Assembly: GCA_026399875.1 (NCBI GenBank)
Contig: JAPLQF010000042.1
Span: forward strand, 59,972-123,971
Source: Burkholderiales bacterium
Lineage (GTDB): Bacteria; Pseudomonadota; Gammaproteobacteria; Burkholderiales; Burkholderiaceae_E
Direction: 5' to 3'
Length of the DNA stretch: 64,000 nt
Shown here: positions 1 through 8,769 of the stretch, in pieces
Numbering within the stretch: position 1 is the stretch's first letter
How the letters are laid out: each line of letters opens with the position of its first letter
Position numbers and translations under genes: made by a program
The notes under the pieces: generated by a model
Database searches by the model: none
The model's input: the letters and a program-made list of their open reading frames with translations, nothing else
What the model was told of the DNA's origin: nothing

Positions 1-1721
1 CGCAACTCAGCCCGCGTATCGCCCATATGGTGGCCCGTATTGCGCGGATCGAGACCACCGTCACCGGTTCGGAAGCCGAAGCGCTCCTGCTCGAGAACAA
101 TCTCATCAAGACCCAGCAGCCGCGCTACAACATCCTGTTTCGCGACGACAAGTCCTACCCGATGCTCAAGTTCAGCGCGCATCGGTTTGCCCGGATTTCC
201 TACTACCGCGGCGTTACCGATCGGCGCAGCCAGTTCTTCGGCCCCTATCCGAGCGCCTGGGCGGTCAAAGAAAGCATCCAGGTCCTGCAGAAGGTGTTCA
301 GGTTGCGAACCTGCGAGGACTCGGTCTTTTCTAACCGGTCGCGTGCCTGCCTGCTGCATCAGATCGGACGCTGCAGCGCGCCTTGCGTGAAAGCCATCGA
401 TGAGGCCGCCTATCGCGCCGACTCCGATGCCGCGATGCGCTTTCTGCGCGGTGGTCATCAGGAGGTTCTGACCGATTTCGAATCGCGCATGCATGAGGCG
501 GCCGCCGATCTGCGATTCGAGGAAGCGGCGGTTCTGCGTAATCGCATGACCGCGCTGGCGCGGATCCTGCATCAGCAGTCGATGGAAACCGGCAGCGATG
601 TCGACGTCGACATCATTGCGATCGAAGTCGCCGGCGGGCGGGTCTGTGTGAACCTGGCGATGGTCCGGGGCGGGCGGCATCTTGGCGATCGGGCACATTT
701 CCCGACCCATGTCGATGCGGTCACCGAGCAGGTGCCGGGCGAGGTCCTCGATGCCTTCCTGTCGCAGCACTATGCCGATGGCGAGTTGCCGCCGGTAATT
801 GTCTGCAGCACCGAGTCTTCCAACCCCGATGCGCTCGCCCTGCTGCAAGCGCGCGCCGGACATGCCATCAGCTGGGTGCGCCAGCCGAGTGGCCCACGGC
901 GTCGCTGGCTCGAGCAGGCGCGTCAGAACGCGGGCCTGGCGCTGGCGCGGGTCCTGGCCGAGGAGGGCTCCCAGCAAAGCCGTACCCGTGCGCTGGCCGA
1001 GGTGCTCGGCCTGGACGATGACAATCTCGACGCCCTGCGCATCGAGTGCTTCGATGTGAGCCACACCATGGGCGAGGCTACCCAGGCATCCTGCGTGGTG
1101 TATCACCACCATGCGCAGCAGCGCGGCGAATATCGGCGATTCAATATCGAAGGCCTGGTGGGCGGCGACGACTACGCCGCGATGCGCCAGGTGCTGACCC
1201 GCCGCTACAGCAAGATTGCGGCCGAGCAAGTGCAGGCCGATCAGGATGGTGACGCAGCGCGGATCGATGCCGCGACCATGCCGCAACTGGTTCTGGTCGA
1301 TGGCGGCAAGGGGCAGATCGAGGTGGCGCGTCAGGTCTTCGAGGAGCTCGGGCTCGATATCTCGATTCTGGTCGGCGTGGCCAAAGGGGAGGGCCGCAAG
1401 ACCGGGCTGGAGACGCTGGTCTTCGCAGACGGGCGCCCTGAGCTGGTGCTCGGGCGTGATTCGTCTGCGCTGATGCTGGTCGCGCAGATCCGCGACGAGG
1501 CGCATCGCTTTGCGATCACCGGCATGCGCGCGCGCCGTGCCAAGACCCGCAATACCTCGAGTCTGGAGGAAATCAGCGGTATCGGGCCGCGCAAGCGTCA
1601 GCGTCTGCTGGCAAGGTTTGGCGGGCTGCGTGGCATCATCGCTGCCAGCGTCGAGGATCTTGCCTCGGTCGAGGGCATTTCCCGATCGCTGGCCGAAGAC
1701 ATCTACAGGCAAATGCACTGA
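1..1721 (+). CDS. uvrC: UvrABC system protein C, 5'-truncated by the window edge
   Basis: Dual-incision nuclease of nucleotide excision repair, acting with UvrA and UvrB on damaged DNA. The open frame runs in from the left edge (first full codon at base 3), and the residues before the ATG at 27 (QLSPRIAH) already fit the family, so that ATG is internal and the GIY-YIG N-terminus lies outside. Visible parts in order are the end of the GIY-YIG domain ([13 protein letters not shown]), the UVR motif around nt 450-555 that contacts UvrB, the RNase-H-like endonuclease core with [10 protein letters not shown] and [11 protein letters not shown], and a C-terminal double helix-hairpin-helix ([13 protein letters not shown] ... 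[10 protein letters not shown]). The stop codon TGA overlaps the pgsA ATG by one base, implying translational coupling. Confidence 0.97.
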   Translation, partial: QLSPRIAHMVARIARIETTVTGSEAEALLLENNLIKTQQPRYNILFRDDKSYPMLKFSAHRFARISYYRGVTDRRSQFFGPYPSAWAVKESIQVLQKVFRLRTCEDSVFSNRSRACLLHQIGRCSAPCVKAIDEAAYRADSDAAMRFLRGGHQEVLTDFESRMHEAAADLRFEEAAVLRNRMTALARILHQQSMETGSDVDVDIIAIEVAGGRVCVNLAMVRGGRHLGDRAHFPTHVDAVTEQVPGEVLDAFLSQHYADGELPPVIVCSTESSNPDALALLQARAGHAISWVRQPSGPRRRWLEQARQNAGLALARVLAEEGSQQSRTRALAEVLGLDDDNLDALRIECFDVSHTMGEATQASCVVYHHHAQQRGEYRRFNIEGLVGGDDYAAMRQVLTRRYSKIAAEQVQADQDGDAARIDAATMPQLVLVDGGKGQIEVARQVFEELGLDISILVGVAKGEGRKTGLETLVFADGRPELVLGRDSSALMLVAQIRDEAHRFAITGMRARRAKTRNTSSLEEISGIGPRKRQRLLARFGGLRGIIAASVEDLASVEGISRSLAEDIYRQMH

Positions 1722-2293
1722 TGCGCTGGAATCTGCCGATTGCACTGACCTGGCTGCGAATACTGGCCATTCCGCTGCTGGTTGCGATCTACCTGGTGCC
1801 GTCCGAGGGTGTCTCGATGGCGTCTCGCAACGTGTTGGCAACGCTGCTGTTCATCGCAGCCGCGGTCACCGACTGGGTTGACGGCTGGCTTGCCCGTCGC
1901 ATGGGCCAGACAACGTCTTTCGGAGCCTTCCTGGATCCGGTTGCAGACAAGCTGCTGGTGTGTGCCGCATTAGTCCTGCTGCTTGAATTGCAGCGCGTCG
2001 GTGCACTGGTTGCGGTGATCATCATCGGTCGTGAAATCGCGATTTCGGCGCTGCGCGAGTGGATGGCCCAGACCGGGGCGAGGGCGAGCGTGGCGGTCAA
2101 TTCGATCGGCAAGTTCAAGACGACCGCCCAGTTGGTGGCGATTCCGATGCTGCTCTACCATGACCCGCTGCCGGGCGTGATCCCGGTGCAGCAAATCGGC
2201 ACCTGGCTGATCTATGTGGCAGCGGCGCTCACCCTCTGGTCGATGTTCTATTATTTGAAACGGGCATGGCCCTACCTGCGCGATGCCTCTTGA
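1721..2293 (+). CDS. pgsA: CDP-diacylglycerol--glycerol-3-phosphate 3-phosphatidyltransferase
   Basis: Makes phosphatidylglycerol-phosphate from CDP-diacylglycerol and glycerol-3-phosphate, the committed step to phosphatidylglycerol and cardiolipin in the inner membrane. The 190-residue protein has the complete CDP-alcohol phosphatidyltransferase signature: D54-G55-x2-A58-R59-x8-G68-x3-D72-x3-D76, set among about five hydrophobic segments. Length is typical. The start overlaps the uvrC stop (TGATG), an arrangement known from many proteobacteria. A tRNA-Gly gene with its own promoter follows. Confidence 0.96.
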   Translation: MRWNLPIALTWLRILAIPLLVAIYLVPSEGVSMASRNVLATLLFIAAAVTDWVDGWLARRMGQTTSFGAFLDPVADKLLVCAALVLLLELQRVGALVAVIIIGREIAISALREWMAQTGARASVAVNSIGKFKTTAQLVAIPMLLYHDPLPGVIPVQQIGTWLIYVAAALTLWSMFYYLKRAWPYLRDAS

Positions 2294-2325
2294 GTCCGGT
2301 CGGAGGCTGGCACGGCCAGTCGGCT

Positions 2326-2353
2326 TTGACTTGCGTCTGAAACCTGCTAATAT
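2326..2353 (+). promoter_or_regulatory. sigma70-type promoter for tRNA-Gly
   Basis: TTGACT at 2326-2331 and TAATAT at 2348-2353 are separated by 16 bp, close to the -35/-10 consensus, and lie about 27 bp before the mature 5' end of tRNA-Gly. Seen in sequence; transcription itself is inferred. Confidence 0.65.
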
Positions 2354-2379
2354 CCCGCTTCTGTCGGATCCGGCAGTTT

Positions 2380-2455
2380 GCGGGAGTAGCTCAGTTGGTA
2401 GAGCGCAACCTTGCCAAGGTTGAGGTCGAGAGTTCGAGACTCTTCTCCCGCTCCA
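2380..2455 (+). tRNA. tRNA-Gly (GCC)
   Basis: 76-nt cloverleaf with acceptor GCGGGAG pairing with CTCCCGC and an encoded CCA end. The anticodon loop CTTGCCAAG gives anticodon GCC, and the T-arm contains GTTCGAGAC. A strong promoter precedes it and an intrinsic terminator follows 10 bp downstream, so it is a monocistronic tRNA unit. Confidence 0.97.
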
Positions 2456-2465
2456 GTTTTGCAAG

Positions 2466-2490
2466 GGAAGCTTTTTCAGGCTTCCTTTTT
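2466..2490 (+). terminator. Rho-independent terminator after tRNA-Gly
   Basis: Stem GGAAGC (2466-2471) pairs with GCTTCC (2480-2485) across an 8-nt loop and is followed by TTTTT (2486-2490). It separates tRNA-Gly from tRNA-Cys transcription. Confidence 0.75.
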
Positions 2491-2546
2491 CATTTCTGAG
2501 GCAGTCTTCAAACGTCCAGCCTTCCAGTGAGGGCGGCGACGCGATC

Positions 2547-2620
2547 GGCGCGATGGCAGAGTGGTTATGCAGCGGCCTGCAAAGCCGTGTACGTCGGTTC
2601 GATTCCGGCTCGCGCCTCCA
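2547..2620 (+). tRNA. tRNA-Cys (GCA)
   Basis: 74-nt cloverleaf with acceptor GGCGCGA/TCGCGCC, discriminator T and encoded CCA. The anticodon loop CCTGCAAAG gives GCA. It lies between the terminator of tRNA-Gly and a small EF-hand gene whose start is only 35 bp downstream. Confidence 0.97.
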
Positions 2621-2655
2621 AGTACCCCAGCAGTATCTCCCCGGCTGGCTCGGTC

Positions 2656-2868
2656 ATGAGCCAGCCCAAGCCTCTCGATCCCAAGCTCGCCGCCGAGATC
2701 GATCAGAAAGCCAAGGCTGCCGACAAGAACGGCGACGGCAAACTGACCAAGGCGGAGCTCGAGGCAGGAATGCCTCGCATTGCCAAAGGTTTCGACATGA
2801 TGGACGCCGACAAGAAGGGCTATGTCAGCGTCGACCAGATCAAGACCTTCGTCGCAGCACGCCAGTAA
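2656..2868 (+). CDS. small EF-hand domain protein
   Basis: Seventy-residue protein starting MSQPKPLDPK. It contains one canonical calcium loop, D23-K-N25-G-D27-G-K29-L-T31-K-A-E34, and a second, weaker loop D50-A-D52 ... ending in Q61 where calcium-binding EF-hands normally have Glu. Proteobacterial EF-hand proteins are usually exported, but this one has no signal peptide. The frame stays open upstream through the tRNA-Cys gene, so the ATG at 2656 is chosen as the first one past the tRNA. No good Shine-Dalgarno sequence precedes it. It may be a calcium sensor or buffer, or a relic of a longer protein; target unknown. Confidence 0.7.
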   Translation: MSQPKPLDPKLAAEIDQKAKAADKNGDGKLTKAELEAGMPRIAKGFDMMDADKKGYVSVDQIKTFVAARQ

Positions 2869-2919
2869 GCGTCGGCTTCGTGGGGCATGCTCGATCGATC
2901 CGGTCTGCCTCGCCACTCG

Positions 2920-2943
2920 AAAGCCCGCTGTGATGCGGGCTTT
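2920..2943 (+). terminator. Rho-independent terminator after the EF-hand gene
   Basis: Perfect 9-bp inverted repeat AAAGCCCGC (2920-2928) / GCGGGCTTT (2935-2943) with a 6-nt loop and a short T-rich tail, about 50 bp after the EF-hand stop codon. Confidence 0.7.
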
Positions 2944-2974
2944 CTATATTGCGGTCAACGCTTTCGGGCGACCG

Positions 2975-2980
2975 TATACT
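2975..2980 (+). promoter_or_regulatory. candidate -10 element for tRNA-Leu
   Basis: TATACT at 2975-2980 is close to the -10 consensus, but no convincing -35 hexamer sits 16-18 bp upstream. It would give a leader of about 60 nt before tRNA-Leu. Confidence 0.3.
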
Positions 2981-3045
2981 CGGCGCCTGCGAAGGCTCGG
3001 TTGACATCGTGATAACCGATTGCACCGCTTCAACACAGCAACTCG

Positions 3046-3130
3046 GCCCCGGTGACGGAATCGGTAGACGTAGCGGACTTAAAATCCGCAGCCGCAAGGC
3101 GTGCGGGTTCAAGTCCCGCCCGGGGTACCA
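3046..3130 (+). tRNA. tRNA-Leu (UAA)
   Basis: 85-nt tRNA with a long variable arm. The acceptor GCCCCGG pairs with CCGGGGT (one G-U pair), followed by discriminator A and an encoded CCA. The anticodon loop ACTTAAAAT gives TAA and the T-arm is GGTTCAAGTCC. The nicotinamidase gene begins 14 bp later, so both may share a transcript. Confidence 0.97.
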
Positions 3131-3144
3131 GCAGGAAATCAGTA

Positions 3145-3780
3145 ATGTCAGACGCTTTGATGATTGATTCCGACCGTGATGCGCTGCTGGTCGTCGACGT
3201 CCAGAACGACTTTTGCAGTGGCGGCGCGCTCGAGGTGCCAAACGGCGAAGCGGTTGTGCCGATCATCGGACAACTGATGCCACGCTTCGGGCGGGTGGTG
3301 CTCACGCAAGACTGGCATCCCGCGGATCATCTTTCTTTTGCGAGCGCCTACCAGGCTCGCGCGCCTTACCAGACGATCACCTTGCCCTACGGCGAACAGA
3401 CCCTGTGGCCGGATCACTGCGTTCAGGGCAGCCCCGGCGCGGCGTTTCATGCCGGGCTCAACACCGATCGCGCCGAACTCGTGATCCGCAAGGGGTTTCG
3501 CCGCAGCGTGGATTCCTATTCGGCGTTTTTCGAGAACGATCGAACGACTCCCACCGGCCTGGCTGCTTATCTGCGTGAGCGGGGAATCAGCCGGCTGTTT
3601 CTTTGCGGCCTTGCTACTGATTTCTGCGTGGCTTACTCGGCGCTGGATGCGCGCCGCTTAGGCTTTGAAGCGATCGTTCTGCTCGATGCCTGCCGTGCGA
3701 TTGATCTGGCCGGATCGCTGCAGGCGGCGCTGCGCCGGATGCGTGAGGCCGGTGTGGTGATGGTCGACACCGCGTTCTGA
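3145..3780 (+). CDS. pncA: nicotinamidase (isochorismatase-fold amidohydrolase)
   Basis: Hydrolyses nicotinamide to nicotinate for NAD salvage in the cytoplasm. The 211-residue protein has the family's catalytic triad D18 (VVDVQNDF), K116 (RKGF) and C161 (LATDFCV), plus metal ligands in DWHPADH (D56, H58, H62). The start at 3145 is preceded by CAGGAAA. The open frame extends back into tRNA-Leu, but that part cannot be coding. It sits 14 bp after tRNA-Leu, and the glycosyltransferase gene starts 2 bp after its stop, so it probably heads that transcript although its role differs. Confidence 0.93.
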   Translation: MSDALMIDSDRDALLVVDVQNDFCSGGALEVPNGEAVVPIIGQLMPRFGRVVLTQDWHPADHLSFASAYQARAPYQTITLPYGEQTLWPDHCVQGSPGAAFHAGLNTDRAELVIRKGFRRSVDSYSAFFENDRTTPTGLAAYLRERGISRLFLCGLATDFCVAYSALDARRLGFEAIVLLDACRAIDLAGSLQAALRRMREAGVVMVDTAF

Positions 3781-3782
3781 CC

Positions 3783-4931
3783 ATGAACGACTCGCATCCA
3801 GCGTCGACTGCCGGACTGATAGCCAACGCTGCCGCTTCGGCGAGGTCGGCGGCTGATTCGATGCCGATCGAACTGGCGGTCGTGATCCCAACCTTCAACG
3901 AGATCGACAATGTCGAGGAACTGCTGAGTCGACTCGAGCGGGTGCTGCAGGGCGTGGCCTTCGAAGTCATCTTCGTCGACGACGATTCGCCCGATGGCAC
4001 TGCCGAGCGGCTCCAGGCACTTTCGCGGCGGTTTCCGCGGGTGCGCTGCCTGCGGCGCGTCGGCCGGCGTGGCCTGTCGAGCGCCTGCGTTGAGGGCATG
4101 CTGGCCAGCGGCGCGCCGTTTCTTGCGGTCATGGACGCTGATCTGCAGCATGACGAAGCGCTGTTGCCGGGCATGCTCGGTGTGCTTCGCGACGAACCCA
4201 TTGATATTGTGGTCGGCTCGCGTTTCGTCGAGGGCGGCGCGGTCGGCGACTGGGAGTCCTCGCGCCAGTCGATCAGCGCGGTGGCCACACGCCTGAGCCA
4301 GCGCCTGCTGGGACTGACACTGGCCGATCCGATGAGCGGGGCCTTCCAGGCCGCGGTCTATCGACTCTCGAGTATCGGCTTCAAGATCCTGGTCGATCTG
4401 CTCGCCTCATCGCCCACGCCGTTGCGGGTGCGCGAGTTGCCGTATGTGTTTCGCAATCGACTGGCCGGCGAGAGCAAGCTGGACAACCGGGTCGCCTGGG
4501 ACTATCTGATGCTGCTGGCCGACAAGACGATCGGCCGCTTCATCTCGCCGCGATTTGTCTCATTTGCCGCCATCGGAGCCTCGGGCGTTCTGGTTCATCT
4601 TGCGGTGCTGCGACTCGTGCTGGGCTTGGGCGGTGATTTCGTGTTTGCCCAGTCGAGTGCGGTCATGGTTGCGATGGTGGGCAATTTCCTGCTCAACAAT
4701 GCGCTCACCTATCGCGATCAGCGACTTCGCGGTTGGGCGATGGTCGCCGGACTTCTCAAGTTCATGGCGGCCTGCGGGCTGGGGGCGGTAGCCAATGTCG
4801 GTGTCGCTTCCTACGTTCATGGCGACAGCGCCGGATGGCTGCTCTCGGGATTGGCCGGGATCATCATCGGAACCTTCTGGAACTATGTCGCCACGGCCTA
4901 CCTGGTCTGGCTGCGGCCAAAGCGGATCTGA
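3783..4931 (+). CDS. GT2 polyprenyl-phosphate glycosyltransferase fused to a GtrA domain
   Basis: Predicted to transfer a sugar from a nucleotide donor to undecaprenyl phosphate at the inner membrane, in the manner of DPM1/GtrB enzymes. The family-2 domain begins near residue 28 (AVVIPTFNEIDNVEELL) and has the donor/metal motifs FVDDDSPDG and VMDADLQHDE. From about residue 255 (FISPRFVSFAAIGASG) four membrane helices form a GtrA-like domain, which in related systems helps flip the lipid-linked sugar. It is 382 residues long. The next gene, a GT39 transferase, begins one base after the stop. Together they look like a donor-synthesis and transfer pair. The sugar cannot be read from the sequence. 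Confidence 0.88.
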   Translation: MNDSHPASTAGLIANAAASARSAADSMPIELAVVIPTFNEIDNVEELLSRLERVLQGVAFEVIFVDDDSPDGTAERLQALSRRFPRVRCLRRVGRRGLSSACVEGMLASGAPFLAVMDADLQHDEALLPGMLGVLRDEPIDIVVGSRFVEGGAVGDWESSRQSISAVATRLSQRLLGLTLADPMSGAFQAAVYRLSSIGFKILVDLLASSPTPLRVRELPYVFRNRLAGESKLDNRVAWDYLMLLADKTIGRFISPRFVSFAAIGASGVLVHLAVLRLVLGLGGDFVFAQSSAVMVAMVGNFLLNNALTYRDQRLRGWAMVAGLLKFMAACGLGAVANVGVASYVHGDSAGWLLSGLAGIIIGTFWNYVATAYLVWLRPKRI

Positions 4932-4932
4932 G

Positions 4933-6546
4933 ATGGGCTGGCGCGATCGTCTGAATGCCGCACTGCCTGACCCTGCCTCGCGCTGGCTGGTGCTTGGTGC
5001 GCTGCTCGCCCATCTGGTGCTGGCAGCCGTGCTCAGCCTGTCGCCCGATGAGGCGCACTACGCGGTCTACGGCAGTCGCCCCGACTGGAGCTATTTCGAT
5101 CATCCACCGCTGGTGGGCTGGGTTCAGTGGCCGGGCGCGATGCTGGGCGGCAGTGATCTGCTCATGCGCATCGTGCCGATGGTCTGCTGGCTGCTCACCG
5201 CCTGGGGCGTGGTCCATCTGAACGGTCTGCTTTATTCGCACACTCCGAACGAGGCAGCGCTCAACAGGGCAGGGGAGCAAAGCCGCTTGAGCGCAGGGAT
5301 GGACGGGGCGGCAAGGGCAAGGATGACAGGCGTGGCACTTGCCCTGCTGGTCTTGAGCCCGGTGCCGAATCTTCTGGGCATGGCGCTGGTCCCCGACAGC
5401 CTGCTCACGCCGCTCACCTGCGCGGCGATGATCCTGACCTGGCGCCTGTGCGATGCCGGCGAATCGCGCAGGCTCGGGCTGTGGCTCGCACTCGGCGCAT
5501 GCCTCGGGCTGGCGGGGCTGGCCAAATACACCGCGGTGCTGCTGGCGCTTGGCTGCGCGCTGGCGCTGGTCCGTGCGCACGGCCTGCGGGTGCTGCTGCG
5601 CCCGGCGCTCTGGGGTGCGGTGCTGGTGGCCTTGCTGGCGGTTGTCCCGGTGCTTGCCTGGAACGCGGCGCACGACTGGATCTCGTTTCGCTATCAGCTC
5701 GGGCATGCGGCCGGATCGAGCCAATGGCGCGGCTATCGGGTGGCGGTCTATCTGGTGGTTCAGGTGCTCGGGTTCGGTGTGCTGATTCTGGCCGGTTTGC
5801 TGGCGGCGCGTCGGGATCTGCCCTCGACCCTTCGCCAGGCCGCGACCCGCATCTCGCCGCTCGGATTCGTCGCCTGCTTCGGGCTGCCACCGCTGCTGCT
5901 CTATACCGTTCTATCGGGCCGTGGCACGACCTTGCCGCACTGGTCGACACCGGCCTGGATCGCCCTGATTCCGGTGGCTGCAGCCGGCGTGCTCAGACTC
6001 TGGCAAGGCCGTCGCTTGCTGGTCAAGGCGCTGTTCGGTCTGCAGACCGTGATCTGTGTGGCGATGATCGTGCTGCTGCTGGCGGGCGGTGTCGGGCGCG
6101 AAACCGAGCCACAGGCAAGCAGCCTGCCGGGTCAGATGCGCGATCGCGCGCCAGTCAATCCGGTGGCCGACCTTTACGGCTGGGAGGCCGCAGCGCAGCG
6201 TGCGAAGGCGCTCGCGCAGTCAAACCGCATCGGCACGCTTGCCGTGATGAACTGGTCGCTGGGCAGCCGGATCGCCTGGTATGCCAGGCCGTCGCCGGTG
6301 AAGGTCATCAATCGCCATCGCGATCAGTTCGATCTCTGGTTTGGCACAATGACGCCTGGCGAGTCGGTGCTGCTGATCGACTGGTCGCTGATGACCTTTG
6401 CGCCACCGGTTGGCCCCGACCGATTCGAGCAATGCGATTTGCTCGAGCAGATGCCGGTGCGACATGCCGGTCGCCAGATTGCGCACTTCAATTTTCTCCT
6501 TTGCCGTCACTGGCAGGCGGCGGCCGAGCCGCTGCCGGGACGCTGA
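4933..6546 (+). CDS. GT39/ArnT-like membrane glycosyltransferase
   Basis: Integral membrane transferase of the dolichyl/undecaprenyl-phosphate-sugar family, which moves a sugar from a polyprenyl carrier to a periplasmic acceptor such as lipid A. Near the N-terminus is the family signature with the catalytic acidic pair and the DHPP motif (LSPDEAHYAVYG, then SYFDHPPLVGW). Around ten hydrophobic helices follow, then a roughly 100-residue periplasmic tail. The start at 4933 is chosen because it lies one base after the preceding stop; an open extension to 4795 lies inside the GT2 gene. It is 537 residues long. With GT2-GtrA before it and a PAP2 phosphatase after it, lipid A or O-antigen decoration is the likely role, but the acceptor is inferred. 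Confidence 0.85.
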   Translation: MGWRDRLNAALPDPASRWLVLGALLAHLVLAAVLSLSPDEAHYAVYGSRPDWSYFDHPPLVGWVQWPGAMLGGSDLLMRIVPMVCWLLTAWGVVHLNGLLYSHTPNEAALNRAGEQSRLSAGMDGAARARMTGVALALLVLSPVPNLLGMALVPDSLLTPLTCAAMILTWRLCDAGESRRLGLWLALGACLGLAGLAKYTAVLLALGCALALVRAHGLRVLLRPALWGAVLVALLAVVPVLAWNAAHDWISFRYQLGHAAGSSQWRGYRVAVYLVVQVLGFGVLILAGLLAARRDLPSTLRQAATRISPLGFVACFGLPPLLLYTVLSGRGTTLPHWSTPAWIALIPVAAAGVLRLWQGRRLLVKALFGLQTVICVAMIVLLLAGGVGRETEPQASSLPGQMRDRAPVNPVADLYGWEAAAQRAKALAQSNRIGTLAVMNWSLGSRIAWYARPSPVKVINRHRDQFDLWFGTMTPGESVLLIDWSLMTFAPPVGPDRFEQCDLLEQMPVRHAGRQIAHFNFLLCRHWQAAAEPLPGR

Positions 6547-6547
6547 A

Positions 6548-7363
6548 ATGATGAGTGATCAGACCGCCGTGCAGCGATGGAGCGGCAGGCACTGGCTGGC
6601 CTGGCTGGGCTGGCCGCTGCTGGTTGCGCTGCTGATCTGGGCGATTTCGCCGGCGCAGCAAGTCGCGCTTTTTACCGCGATCAACCTTCAGGCGAGAGTC
6701 TTGCCCGACTGGTTCTGGTCGACCCTCACGCTTTTCGGCGATACAGCGGTGCTGCTGGTTGGCTTGTCGCCCCTCCTGCTGTGGCGCCGCCAGGCGCTGG
6801 TGGCCGCGATCGCGGCGATTCCGGCGGGAGGTCTGATGTCGGTCACTGCCAAGCGACTGGCCGATGCGCCAAGGCCGGCCGCAGTCCTCGATATTGCGCA
6901 ATTCCATCTGATCGGTCCGACGCTCAACCTGCACAGCTTTCCGTCGGGTCACACCATTACCGCCTTTGCGGCTGCCAGCGCTGTGATGGCGGTGATCCTG
7001 CCCGGCAATAAACCGATCCGCATGGCATTGCTGGCTGCAGCGATCATCGTCCTGGCCGCGGCGGTCGGGCTGTCGCGGGTCGCGGTTGGCGCACATTGGC
7101 CGGCCGATGTCCTGGCGGGGGCACTGTTCGGCTGGTTGGCCGGTCTGAGTGGTGCGTGGTTCACACGCCGATTTCCAGTGCTCTGGCAATCGCAGCGTCT
7201 GGCAACCGGTCTGGCGGTGCTTCTTTTTGCGATCGGGGTCTGGGTGCTGCTCAGGCGGGTCGACTATCCGCTCGGGGTGGCGGCGGTCTGGCTGGTGTCC
7301 TCGAGTTGCGCCATCACGATGATCGCGCTGGCACACCGCCGGATATCCGACTCGTCAGCCTGA
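6548..7363 (+). CDS. PAP2-family membrane phosphatase
   Basis: Predicted lipid phosphate or pyrophosphate phosphatase. All three PAP2 motifs are present: KRLADAPRP (the KX6RP motif), FPSGHT, and SRVAVGAHWPAD, with active-site His residues in the last two. About six membrane helices surround them. It is 271 residues long from the ATG at 6548; a second ATG at 6551 would work equally well. It starts one base after the GT39 stop. Family members dephosphorylate undecaprenyl pyrophosphate, lipid A or phosphatidylglycerol phosphate; the operon suggests recycling of the polyprenyl carrier or lipid A dephosphorylation. Confidence 0.85.
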   Translation: MMSDQTAVQRWSGRHWLAWLGWPLLVALLIWAISPAQQVALFTAINLQARVLPDWFWSTLTLFGDTAVLLVGLSPLLLWRRQALVAAIAAIPAGGLMSVTAKRLADAPRPAAVLDIAQFHLIGPTLNLHSFPSGHTITAFAAASAVMAVILPGNKPIRMALLAAAIIVLAAAVGLSRVAVGAHWPADVLAGALFGWLAGLSGAWFTRRFPVLWQSQRLATGLAVLLFAIGVWVLLRRVDYPLGVAAVWLVSSSCAITMIALAHRRISDSSA

Positions 7364-7394
7364 GCTCGGCCGCACCGCGTCAGTCGATGTCACG

Positions 7395-8100
7395 TCATTT
7401 GGTACCCAGCAGCCTGGCAAGCGCCGGCCAGACGTTGTCGAGCATCAGCGGCTGCGCCTGTTCGGTCGGATGAATGCGATCGGCTTGAAAAAGCTCGATC
7501 CGATCGCCGATGCCGGCAAGGAAGAAGGGCACCAGCGCCACTTTTTCAGCCTCTGACACCCGCTTGTAGGTCGAGGCAAACTGCTCGCTGTAGGCGCGCC
7601 CATAGTTGGGAGGCATCATCATGCCCAGCAGCAGTGGCTGCGCGCCGGCCTTTTTTGCGGCCTTGACCATGGCGCGCAGATTGTCTTCGGTGCTTGCCAA
7701 GGCAAGCCCACGCAGCGCGTCATTGCCGCCCAGTTCGATCACGACCACCGCCGGCTGATGGCGTTCGAGCAGTTGCGCCAGCCGCGTCTGACCGCCTGCA
7801 GTGGTCTCGCCGCTGATACTGGCGTTGACCACCTCATAGGGCAGGCGTTTTTCCGCCAGTCGCTTGCTCAACAGTGCGACCCATCCCGATCCCCTGGACA
7901 AGCCGTATTCGGCCGACAGGCTGTCGCCCAGCACCAGCAGCTTGCGTGGGCCAGGGTTGGCAAGGGCGGGGCGGTGTCGGCCGGCAGTCGTTGCGCCGCC
8001 GATCAGGGCTGCCAGCAGGCCGAGCAGTCGGCGGCGAGGCTGATCGGCCGATGACCGACCACCGGAAGGATTGAAACGAGAGCGGGCTACACTTCGCGCC

Positions 8101-8102
<2 letters not shown>
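7395..8102 (-). CDS. tesA: SGNH/GDSL arylesterase / acyl-CoA thioesterase I-like
   Basis: Exported esterase with thioesterase or lysophospholipase activity in relatives. SGNH blocks are clear: LGDSLSAEYG with the nucleophilic Ser, then GGND, and DRIHPTEQ with the catalytic Asp and His. The N-terminus has an arginine-rich stretch (PRRRLLG) followed by a hydrophobic core ending near ALANP, a signal peptide that could be Tat-type. I chose the ATG at 8102; a GTG at 8114 is also possible. It is divergent from the ABC ATPase gene, with the two start codons overlapping inside one CATG. The tesA-ybbA divergent pairing is also known from Escherichia coli. Confidence 0.88.

Positions 8103-8740
<638 letters not shown>

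Positions 8741-8769
<29 letters not shown>

Noticed and set aside
2527..2655. In-frame extension of the EF-hand protein through tRNA-Cys
   Set aside because: It would translate the tRNA gene, and the residues there do not look like protein.
3001..3006. Consensus TTGACA before tRNA-Leu
   Set aside because: No -10-like hexamer occurs 15-19 bp downstream, so I do not call it as the promoter.
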